Part shown: piece by piece, positions 57,846 through 64,000 of the stretch | How positions within the stretch are numbered: position 1 is the first letter of the stretch | Layout: every line of letters starts with the position of its first letter | From: Flavobacteriales bacterium | GTDB lineage: Bacteria > Bacteroidota > Bacteroidia > Flavobacteriales_F > PHOS-HE28 | Length of the DNA stretch: 64,000 bases | NCBI GenBank assembly: GCA_016715895.1 | Contig: JADJXH010000003.1 | Location: forward strand, 992,001-1,056,000 | Direction of reading: 5' to 3' | Notes under the pieces: model-generated | What the model was told of the DNA's origin: nothing | What the model saw: only the letters and a program-made list of their open reading frames with translations | The model's database searches: none | Made by a program: the position numbers and the translations under genes

Positions 57846-59378
57846 TCACACCTTCTTCTGCGAAGTCTCTCCTTCCTTCACCCGCTTATATGCATTAGGA
57901 ACAGCCCGGATCACATCCATCACCGTCATCCCGTCCTGACCCAGTTCCGCGGCGGCCAGATCCCCGGCCAGCCCATGCACCCACACGCCAACCACCACAG
58001 CATCCTCCGCCGACAGCCCTTGGGCCAGTGATCCTGTGATGAGACCGGTAAGGGCATCACCGGATCCGCCTTTGGCCAGTCCGGCATTCCCGGTAGCGTT
58101 GTACAGCACCCTTCCGTCGGCCAGGCAAATGGCGGTGTTCGCCCCTTTCAACACCACGACCACGCGCCGCTGCTGCGCGAAGGCTGACGCCCTCCGGATC
58201 CGCTCGCGGGTATCGATCGACGCACCGAACAGCCTGTCCGCTTCGCCTGGATGGGGAGTGAGCACCGAACCGGCAGGCACGGATCCGAGCATACCGGGTG
58301 TGGCCGCCAGGATGTTCAGCGCGTCCGCGTCGAACACGATCGGCCCCTTGAAGGTGCGCATCAGCTCATCCAGGACGTGGACGGTGGCCTCGCTCTGGCC
58401 GATGCCGGGGCCGACCCCTACCGCGGACCATCGACCCTCGGGGACGCGGGAGCTCAGGAACGGCATGGGCCCATCTTCGACGACCATCGCCTCGGGTACG
58501 GTGCAGTGGATCGCCTGGGCCCCGCCCGGAGGGACAAAGGCCGTGACCAGACCGGCACCACTGCGGGTCGCGGCGGCTGTGGCCATCACCGCCGCACCCA
58601 GATGCCCCTGACCACCTGCCACGATCAGCGCGTGTCCGAAGGATCCCTTGTGGGCATTCCGGGGCCTGTTGGCCAGCCGCCTGCTCACATCACCGGGTTC
58701 CACGAGGTGGTGCAGGCTGGCACAGGAGGCGATCGCCTGCTTGTCCAGACCGATGTCCACGATCTGCCATTCACCACACGAACCGGAGTGCTCCGGTAGG
58801 ACCATGAAGGGCTTGGGCACCTGGAAGATGCAGGTCCACTCGGCCTGCACGATCGCGGACCGATCATCAGGACCTCCGTCCGCCCACGCACCCGAAGGCA
58901 GGTCCACGGAGAAGACCCGAGCCCCGCGCGCGTTCAAGTCCTTAACCAGCTTCAGGAAGTGACCCGCGAGCGGCCTGTCCAGCCCGGTCCCGAACAAGGC
59001 ATCGATCACCACTTCACCAGGCACGATGGGCGGGATCGATCGGTGCGCACCGATCAACACGTCGACCGGGAGTTCTTTCAATCGCCTGAGATTGATCGCA
59101 TTGTCCGCTGTGGCCCTGGTCGGATCGTAAGGGCACAGCACACGGACGGGCCACTTGCGACCGGCCAGCAGCCTGGCGATCGCCAGTCCATCACCTCCAT
59201 TGTTCCCAGGACCGCACACCACCAGGACCGGGCGCGGAGAACGACCGTGGGCCAGCAGGAACGCCGTGGTGAACGCCTTCGCCGCGCGCTCCATCAGGTC
59301 GAGGCTCGCCACCGGCTCCCGTTCGATCGTCGATCGATCGATGGAGCGGACCTGCTCGGCGGAGAGCACAGGCAGCAT
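57846..59378 (-). CDS. nnr: Bifunctional NAD(P)H-hydrate epimerase / ADP-dependent dehydratase
   Basis: 510 residues. N-terminal NnrE (YjeF_N) domain: VVCGPGNNGGDGLAIARLL, IDALFGTGLDRPL and VDLPSGAWADGG. C-terminal NnrD (YjeF_C) ribokinase-like domain: KGSFGHALIVAGGQGHLGAAV, DADALNILA, TPHPGEADRLF and GSGDALTGLITG. It repairs hydrated NAD(P)H. The palindromic element ends 10 bp from its stop. Its -7 box is 4 nt before the start. Confidence 0.96.
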   Translation of the reverse strand: MLPVLSAEQVRSIDRSTIEREPVASLDLMERAAKAFTTAFLLAHGRSPRPVLVVCGPGNNGGDGLAIARLLAGRKWPVRVLCPYDPTRATADNAINLRRLKELPVDVLIGAHRSIPPIVPGEVVIDALFGTGLDRPLAGHFLKLVKDLNARGARVFSVDLPSGAWADGGPDDRSAIVQAEWTCIFQVPKPFMVLPEHSGSCGEWQIVDIGLDKQAIASCASLHHLVEPGDVSRRLANRPRNAHKGSFGHALIVAGGQGHLGAAVMATAAATRSGAGLVTAFVPPGGAQAIHCTVPEAMVVEDGPMPFLSSRVPEGRWSAVGVGPGIGQSEATVHVLDELMRTFKGPIVFDADALNILAATPGMLGSVPAGSVLTPHPGEADRLFGASIDTRERIRRASAFAQQRRVVVVLKGANTAICLADGRVLYNATGNAGLAKGGSGDALTGLITGSLAQGLSAEDAVVVGVWVHGLAGDLAAAELGQDGMTVMDVIRAVPNAYKRVKEGETSQKKV

Positions 59379-59382
59379 GGCA

Positions 59383-59390
59383 GCAAGGTA
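59383..59390 (-). promoter_or_regulatory. -7-like element TACCTTGC for nnr
   Basis: 6 of 8 positions, 4 nt before the ATG at 59378. Confidence 0.4.
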
Positions 59391-59401
59391 TCTGAAATGA
59401 A

Positions 59402-59429
59402 GAAGCCCCTGCCTTGCGGCAGGGGCTTC
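59402..59429 (-). terminator. Strong hairpin terminator after the outer-membrane protein gene
   Basis: GAAGCCCCTGCC-TTGC-GGCAGGGGCTTC, a perfect 12-bp stem 21 nt past the stop of the minus-strand gene; followed on that strand by a pyrimidine-rich TTCATTTC. Confidence 0.8.
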
Positions 59430-59450
59430 CTGTTCCGCAGGAGGGACTCC

Positions 59451-60299
59451 TTACTGGAAGTAGAAGTTCATGTTGATGGACACACCGTTGTTGTTGGTGT
59501 CCACACCGAAGTCGTTCACCTTCGTGCCACCCTCGATCTCGCCAGGGCCGTTGTCGCCAGCGGCGCGGTCCCAGCTCGTGGTGTTGAAGCCTTTGCTGGC
59601 GAGCATCAGGCCCCAGCCGTATTCAGCACCGAGGGAAACTTTCGGAGCAACGAACCATTCCACGCCCACGAAGGCGTTCAGGCCCACCATCAGGGCACCG
59701 CCCATCTTCTCCTCGGTGATGCGCGAACCCGTGTTCTCCAGGCTGTTGCCATACTCGAAGCTCTTCTTCTGGCCAGCGATGCCGAAGTTCAGATCAGCGC
59801 CGTACACACCGACCACGCGGGTGCTGCCGACACGCTTCTCGAGACCCACACCGATCTGGATCGTGTTGCCGCCCCACTTGGTGGAGTTCTCCACAGTGGC
59901 GTTCGGGTCGGTCGAACCCGCATCGGGAACGAGGACCGTCTCCTTGTGGCTGTAGAAGCCCAGGCGCAGGCGGCCACGGAACGCAGTGTTGGCGTTCTTC
60001 AGCTTCTTCACACCGATCACGGCACGGGTCACGCTACCGAAAGCGCCCTCGTCACCACCACCGGACCAGTTGTACGGATCCCATGTGCTGGCGGAGATCC
60101 AGCTCGGCACGGCATTGCCCGTGGTCCCGTTGAACAGGTTGCCAGCATAGCCGATGAACGGGGTGGCGTCGATGGTCAGGCCCCAATCACCATCCTGGGA
60201 CAGCCAATTCTCACCGCGGTTGCTGGTGATCTCGCCCGTTTGGGCGGTCACTGCCGTAGCGGCGGAGATCGCTGCAGCGAACAGTACAGTCTTTCTCAT
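59451..60299 (-). CDS. Outer-membrane beta-barrel protein
   Basis: 282 residues. Clean signal peptide (LFAAAISAATAVTAQ) and alternating amphipathic strands ending in an aromatic (SINMNFYFQ), the BAM recognition end of outer-membrane barrels. Strands such as WGLTIDATPFIGYAGNLF, GRLRLGFYSHKE and VSLGAEYGWGLMLAS are readable. The gene has an unusually long 245-bp upstream region, tandem -7 boxes and a strong terminator, suggesting high expression. Function unknown; probably a porin-like or structural OMP. Confidence 0.82.
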   Translation of the reverse strand: MRKTVLFAAAISAATAVTAQTGEITSNRGENWLSQDGDWGLTIDATPFIGYAGNLFNGTTGNAVPSWISASTWDPYNWSGGGDEGAFGSVTRAVIGVKKLKNANTAFRGRLRLGFYSHKETVLVPDAGSTDPNATVENSTKWGGNTIQIGVGLEKRVGSTRVVGVYGADLNFGIAGQKKSFEYGNSLENTGSRITEEKMGGALMVGLNAFVGVEWFVAPKVSLGAEYGWGLMLASKGFNTTSWDRAAGDNGPGEIEGGTKVNDFGVDTNNNGVSINMNFYFQ

Positions 60300-60355
60300 G
60301 ACGAACGTTTTGGTTTTACGTGTGCTTCTCGTTGATACTCACGGTCCTTCCCGGT

Positions 60356-60363
60356 CAAAGGTA
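60356..60363 (-). promoter_or_regulatory. -7 element TACCTTTG (proximal) for the OMP gene
   Basis: Exact consensus on the minus strand, 56 nt before the ATG, leaving a leader of about 50 nt. Confidence 0.6.
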
Positions 60364-60377
60364 GGTCCGAGGCGCGG

Positions 60378-60385
60378 CAAAGCTA
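60378..60385 (-). promoter_or_regulatory. -7 element TAGCTTTG (distal) for the OMP gene
   Basis: A second exact consensus 22 nt further upstream. A small hairpin (ATCAAC/GTTGAT) lies beyond it around 60404-60424 in an AT-rich patch. Confidence 0.45.
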
Positions 60386-60544
60386 TTAACAATCGAGGTG
60401 GATATCAACACTTTTTTGTTGATCCATCGATCCGTTCATCGCCTTGGTCAGCCTCATCACGTGTTCGACCGGAGAATTCGGGGGCGAAGATAGCCCCGGT
60501 TCTGACACTACCAAGTTCAGGCCAGAAGAAGTGTAGTTCGTCGA

Positions 60545-61198
60545 CTACTGACGATCGGCGAGCATCGGTACGAAGCGGAAGTCGCCATGCTCCTCGCGGT
60601 TGATCGAGACGTCGTCCATCCGTCGGATGCGGACCATGCGTTGCACCGGCCCCTCCCCCACGGGAATGACGAGCACCCCTCCTGCGCGCAGCTGGTCCAC
60701 CAATGGCTCGGGCACGAAAGGCGCACCACAGGTGACCAGGATCCGATCATACGGCGCATAGGCCGGCAACCCCTGGAAGCCATCCCCATGATACAGGGCG
60801 GCCTTGTAGCCCAAGGACTCCAGGCGCGTGCGGGTCGTGAGGTACAGTGGCCTGTGCCGCTCCACGCTCCACACCTTCGCACCCAGGGCCGCCAGCACGG
60901 CGGTCTGGTACCCGCTCCCGGTGCCCACCTCCAGCACCCGATCCCCGCGACGCACCTCCAGCAACTGGGTCTGGAACGCCACGGTGTACGGCTGCGAAAT
61001 GGTCTGGCCACACCCGATCGGGAACGGTTTGTCCTCGTAGGCATGAAGCCGAAGGGCACTGTCCTCGAAGAACAAATGCCGCGGCACCTGTCCGATGGCG
61101 TCGAGAACGGCCGCGGCGCTGATGCCCTTGGTCCGCAGCTCCTGTACCAACTTCCGCCGGGCCCCTTGGGACCGGTAATCATCACCCCGCAAGGTCAT
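60545..61198 (-). CDS. pcm: Protein-L-isoaspartate O-methyltransferase
   Basis: 217 residues from ATG 61198. Pcm motifs: FFEDSALRLHAYEDKPFPIGCGQTISQPY (in two parts; the catalytic-region TISQP), VLEVGTGSGYQTAVLA for SAM, and a C-terminal LVIPVGEG. It methylates L-isoaspartyl residues to start their repair. A longer frame upstream overlaps the divergent Gfo/Idh gene and is not coding. Confidence 0.95.
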   Translation of the reverse strand: MTLRGDDYRSQGARRKLVQELRTKGISAAAVLDAIGQVPRHLFFEDSALRLHAYEDKPFPIGCGQTISQPYTVAFQTQLLEVRRGDRVLEVGTGSGYQTAVLAALGAKVWSVERHRPLYLTTRTRLESLGYKAALYHGDGFQGLPAYAPYDRILVTCGAPFVPEPLVDQLRAGGVLVIPVGEGPVQRMVRIRRMDDVSINREEHGDFRFVPMLADRQ

Positions 61199-61203
61199 CG
61201 TCG

Positions 61204-61211
61204 CAAAAGTA
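61204..61211 (-). promoter_or_regulatory. -7 element TACTTTTG for pcm
   Basis: Exact consensus, 5 nt before the ATG at 61198. Confidence 0.6.
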
Positions 61212-61237
61212 GAAGCCCCCTCCACGGGACCGGGGCC

Positions 61238-61245
61238 TATTTTCG
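61238..61245 (+). promoter_or_regulatory. -7-like element TATTTTCG for the Gfo/Idh gene
   Basis: 7 of 8 positions, 20 nt before the ATG at 61266; divergent from the pcm box by 26 nt. Confidence 0.45.
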
Positions 61246-61265
61246 CGCCGCTTTCAACAGGCAGC

Positions 61266-62291
61266 ATGTCGGAAAACCGTTTGCGCATCGGGATCCTTGG
61301 GGCCGGCCATTTGGGGCGCATCCACCTCCAACAGGCCCTGACGGTGGAGGGCCTGGAGGTGGTGGGCTTCCACGACCCTGACCCGGTGAAGTGCGCGGCG
61401 GTACATGCGGAGTTCGGGATCTCCGCCCTGGGCTCGGTGGACGCGGTCATCGAGGCCGCGCAACTGGTGGACGTCGTGACCCCGACACTGAGCCATCATG
61501 CCTGCGCCATGCAGGCCTTGGCCCAAGGTCGCCATGTGTTCATCGAGAAACCCCTGGCCAACACGGTGGAGGAGGGTCGTGAGCTGGTGCGGATGGCCGA
61601 AGCTTCAGGCCTCTGCGTCCAGGTGGGGCATGTCGAGCGGTTCAATCCGGCGTTCCAGGCCGCGGTGCCCAGTTTGAAGGAGCCCCTCTTCATCGAGGGT
61701 CACCGGCTGGCACAGTTCAACCCACGCGGCACGGATGTGCCGGTGATCCTCGACCTGATGGTACACGACCTGGACCTGGTGTTGAGCACCGTGCGTTCCG
61801 CCGTGACGGCCGTGCACGCGAGCGGAGTGGCCGTGGTGAGCGATTCTCCCGACATCGCGAACGCGCGCATCGAGTTCGCCAATGGCTGTGTGGCCAACCT
61901 CACGGCCAGCCGGATCAGCTTGAAGAACATGCGGAAGATGCGCTTCTTCCAGCGGGACGCGTACATCTCCGTGGACATGCTCGCCAAGGAGACGGAGATC
62001 GTGCGCATGGAGGCCGTAACGGGGGAACCCGATCCCTTCGCGATCACGCTCGACCTCGGGGGCGACAAGGGCAGGCGGGCGATCCAGTTCGAGAAGCCCG
62101 AGGTACCATCGATCAACGCCATCCGCGAGGAGCTGCGGTCGTTCGCCAGCGCGGTCCGCTCAGGCGCCACCCCGGCGGTCACCATCCAGGATGGTCTCAA
62201 CGCGCTGGAGCTGGCGCACCGCATCCTGGAGCGAATGCAGGAGAACCTGCGGCGGGTGGTACCGTCCGGCCACATACCAGGCCCCTCCTAG
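61266..62291 (+). CDS. Gfo/Idh/MocA family oxidoreductase
   Basis: 341 residues. NAD(P)-binding N-terminus GILGAGHLGRIHLQQAL, the EKPLANTVEEG motif with the conserved Lys, and VGHVERFNPAF, followed by a C-terminal alpha/beta domain with DLMVHDLDLVLS. It oxidises or reduces a sugar or sugar-nucleotide; similar genes occur with UDP-GlcNAc 3-dehydrogenases. The substrate is unknown. It is 23 nt upstream of a lipoprotein gene, perhaps one transcript. Confidence 0.9.
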   Translation: MSENRLRIGILGAGHLGRIHLQQALTVEGLEVVGFHDPDPVKCAAVHAEFGISALGSVDAVIEAAQLVDVVTPTLSHHACAMQALAQGRHVFIEKPLANTVEEGRELVRMAEASGLCVQVGHVERFNPAFQAAVPSLKEPLFIEGHRLAQFNPRGTDVPVILDLMVHDLDLVLSTVRSAVTAVHASGVAVVSDSPDIANARIEFANGCVANLTASRISLKNMRKMRFFQRDAYISVDMLAKETEIVRMEAVTGEPDPFAITLDLGGDKGRRAIQFEKPEVPSINAIREELRSFASAVRSGATPAVTIQDGLNALELAHRILERMQENLRRVVPSGHIPGPS

Positions 62292-62314
62292 CCCGCGTTA
62301 TAACCCATCGGCCC

Positions 62315-63172
62315 ATGCGCTCCACCACCCTCCTCGGATCCGTCGCTCTGGCGCTGCTGGGTTCCTGCACCAAGGGCGACAAGGAGGCTTCTTATCTCCA
62401 GTTGGGCACTGTCTCGGTGGTCACCGATCCGCTGACCGAGGGCACCGGTTCGAACCGCATCACCGACCTCTGGGTGTTCGTGGATGACAAAGCACTCGGG
62501 GTGTGGGAGTCCGGTTCACGGTTGCCGGTCCTGCGCGAGGGCCCGGTCGTCATCAAGCTCATCGCGGGGATCCCAAGGAACGGTATACGGGACGATCGCA
62601 TCCAATATCCGTTCTATGACACCTGGTCGGGCGCGGTGGACCTGACGAAAGGCGCCACGGTGAGGATCGACCCGGCGTTCACCTACTTCCCGGGCAACGT
62701 GTACTGGATCGAGGGCTTCGAGGACCCCGGGTTCAAGTTCACGCGGAGCGCGGACAGCGACACCACGATGGTCCTGGTCAACGATCCGGCCCTGGTGCTC
62801 ACGGGGAACGGTGCGGGACTCATCCATGTGGACCCTGCCAGGCCCTATGTCCGCATGGTGAGCAGCGATGCGTTCACCCCGAACGGCGCGGTGTTCCTGG
62901 AGATCGACCGGCGCAGTGACCATCGGTTCCTGATCGGCGGCCTGATGGACCCCAGCGGAGGCGGTAGCCCCATCGACCTGCCCTACCTTTATGTGGCACC
63001 CACCCTGCGGGATGATGGAGGCATGCCTTGGTCCAAGATCCATGTGGACCTGAGCAGCCTGTTCAACGCACCGGGGATCACCAACAGGCGCTTCTACATC
63101 GAAGTGCAGCTCGTGGATGGCGCCACGAGCGGGACCATCTACCTGGACGATCTCAAGGTCGTGCACCGCTGA
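62315..63172 (+). CDS. Exported lipoprotein of unknown function
   Basis: 285 residues. Lipoprotein signal (VALALLGSC). The body is all-beta with repeated hydrophobic strands (ITDLWVFVDDKALGVWE, GAVDLTKGATVRIDP, YIEVQLVDGATSGTIYLDDLKVV); the end resembles a carbohydrate-binding jelly-roll. The family is common in Flavobacteriales but unnamed. It precedes the sugar-transferase-like gene by 8 nt and might be in its operon. Confidence 0.65.
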   Translation: MRSTTLLGSVALALLGSCTKGDKEASYLQLGTVSVVTDPLTEGTGSNRITDLWVFVDDKALGVWESGSRLPVLREGPVVIKLIAGIPRNGIRDDRIQYPFYDTWSGAVDLTKGATVRIDPAFTYFPGNVYWIEGFEDPGFKFTRSADSDTTMVLVNDPALVLTGNGAGLIHVDPARPYVRMVSSDAFTPNGAVFLEIDRRSDHRFLIGGLMDPSGGGSPIDLPYLYVAPTLRDDGGMPWSKIHVDLSSLFNAPGITNRRFYIEVQLVDGATSGTIYLDDLKVVHR

Positions 63173-63180
63173 CCTGAAGC

Positions 63181-64000
63181 ATGGACCGACGCGCCCAGGT
63201 CATCCGCTACGTGCTTTCCGACGTCCTCTCGGCCGCCACGGCCTGGACCCTGTTCTACCTGTATCGGAAGACCGTCCTGGAACCCCTGACCTTCGGCCAT
63301 CCGGTCCCGGTGGAACTGGACCGCAACTACTTGACCGGGCTGGTGGTCATCCCGCTGTTCTGGCTGGGCCTGTACACCATGATCGGCGGCTACACGGACA
63401 TCTTCCGGCGGTTCCGCACGAAGGAGCTTGGGCAGACCCTGCTGATCAGCGTGCTCGGCGTGGTGGTGATCTTCTTCGCCCTGCTGCTGGATGATGAGGT
63501 GCCCGATGGCACCTACCTCTCCCGCTCCTTCGTGGTGCTCTTCGGCCTCCATTTCGGGCTCACGTTCCTGCCCCGGTTCCTGCTCACCAGCCGCACGGTG
63601 CGCATGGTGCACGAGCGGCGCATCGGTTTCAACACCGTACTGGTGGGTGGGAATGAACGGGCGGTGGCCATCCATCAGGAGATCGAAGGCATGCGCAAGA
63701 GCCCGGGCAACCGGTTCGTGGGATTCGTGAGCGTGAACGGCGGTGATCAACAGCTGGGCACCACGGGCCTGCCGCGCCTGGGCAAGTGGACGGAGCTGCG
63801 CCGCGTGATCGCCGAGAACCAGGTGGAGGAGGCGATCATCGCCGTGGAGAGCAGTGAGCACGAGCACATCAGCCGCATCATCAACGAGCTGGAGGGCACC
63901 AACGTGCGGATCAAGATCATCCCCGACATGTACGACATCATGGCCGGGAGCGTGAAGATGACGAGCATCTTCGGTGCGCCGCTGATCGAGGTGAACCCCC
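63181..64000 (+). CDS. Polyprenyl-phosphate sugar-transferase-like membrane protein (partial)
   Basis: 273 residues up to the window edge, open at the 3' end. Four N-terminal membrane helices (about residues 8-120), then a Rossmann-like CoA_binding_3 domain (NTVLVGGNERAVAIHQEI, FVGFVSVNG, VEEAIIAVESSEHEHISRII). This is the front part of WbaP/PglC-type initiating transferases for polysaccharide synthesis. The catalytic C-terminal domain is expected downstream but not visible. It resembles the middle of the fused glycosyltransferase at 32747-34663. Confidence 0.85.
   Translation, partial: MDRRAQVIRYVLSDVLSAATAWTLFYLYRKTVLEPLTFGHPVPVELDRNYLTGLVVIPLFWLGLYTMIGGYTDIFRRFRTKELGQTLLISVLGVVVIFFALLLDDEVPDGTYLSRSFVVLFGLHFGLTFLPRFLLTSRTVRMVHERRIGFNTVLVGGNERAVAIHQEIEGMRKSPGNRFVGFVSVNGGDQQLGTTGLPRLGKWTELRRVIAENQVEEAIIAVESSEHEHISRIINELEGTNVRIKIIPDMYDIMAGSVKMTSIFGAPLIEVNP

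Noticed and set aside
57655..57939. Small frame spanning the 165-bp element (94 codons)
   Set aside because: It begins upstream and runs into the antisense of nnr; the shared residues come from the palindromes.
60404..60424. Hairpin ATCAAC/GTTGAT with a T-rich loop as a terminator of pcm
   Set aside because: The stem is short, the T-run is in the loop rather than after the stem, and it lies 120 bp past the stop.
1..64000. CRISPR arrays, prophage, integron or tRNA genes
   Set aside because: No spaced direct repeats, no phage structural or integrase genes, and no cloverleaf candidates were found on reading; a covariance search would be needed to exclude tRNAs fully.

Overview
The window is a dense, GC-rich stretch of a Bacteroidota chromosome, most likely from a high-GC environmental member of the Flavobacteriales. 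The evidence is taxon-specific: type IX secretion (T9SS) C-terminal domains, a TPR/propeller/OmpA-like protein resembling PorE, carboxypeptidase-regulatory-like surface proteins, a long Bacteroidota-type Lgt, and Bacteroidota promoters of the TAnnTTTG (-7) type sitting only a few bases from many start codons. There are no phage genes, CRISPR arrays, rRNAs or tRNAs. The only autonomous mobile element is one IS110-family insertion sequence.

Layout. 1-5.1 kb: an outer-membrane barrel (partial), a nucleotide-sugar epimerase, a palindrome-bearing intergenic region, a methyltransferase, then a coiled-coil/zapA/rny operon. 5.2-16 kb: an M23 peptidase, a GDPD lipoprotein, a carboxypeptidase-regulatory-like protein overlapping a four-gene cassette (amino-acid-type AMP ligase, carrier protein, GNAT, AAC(3)-fold acyltransferase), then a SIMPL protein and a MacAB/Lol-like export system. 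16-24.8 kb: a GH3-beta-lactamase fusion, then mutL, two rhomboids and an EEP protein, then TraB/GumN. 24.8-26.0 kb: the IS110 element with a structured leader that is a candidate bridge RNA. 26.3-36 kb: mtaB, lgt, an inositol-phosphatase family gene, a sodium:solute symporter, a T9SS cargo, recR, a fused glycosyltransferase and a 2-oxoacid dehydrogenase E2. 36-42.5 kb: the PorE-like protein, a DnaQ-like exonuclease, an FAH-family enzyme, and kdsA followed by a transaldolase-CBS fusion and a KdsC-like phosphatase. 42.5-48 kb: a six-gene minus-strand operon in which every adjacent pair overlaps. 48-55 kb: two glycosyltransferases, two L,D-transpeptidases, a polytopic membrane protein and a GT2. 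55-64 kb: the SRP RNA gene, an SDR, a second transaldolase, a YrdC/YciO protein, a small palindrome-bounded element, nnr, an outer-membrane protein, pcm, a Gfo/Idh oxidoreductase, a lipoprotein and a truncated sugar-transferase-like gene.

Themes. Much of the content serves the envelope: Kdo synthesis, glycosyl transfer, peptidoglycan cross-linking and recycling, and T9SS cargo. Housekeeping genes are interleaved. Two genes act around tRNA position 37 (MtaB and a YrdC-family protein) and one at position 34 (MnmA). Organisation is extremely compact: same-strand neighbours often overlap by 4 nt, and convergent pairs share or abut stop codons.

The most unusual system is the kdsA operon. The fusion between kdsA and the kdsC-like gene has two C-terminal CBS domains of the type found in arabinose-5-phosphate isomerase KdsD, but a transaldolase/FSA-type aldolase domain stands where the SIS isomerase domain would be. 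This suggests a non-isomerase route to arabinose-5-phosphate or to a related precursor. Other items worth a second look are the 18-bp palindromes in two intergenic regions (one pair forms a 165-bp element with perfect 26-bp inverted ends), the IS110 leader RNA, the AMP-ligase/ACP/AAC(3) cassette, and an L,D-transpeptidase frame that has lost its stop and runs antisense through its convergent neighbour.
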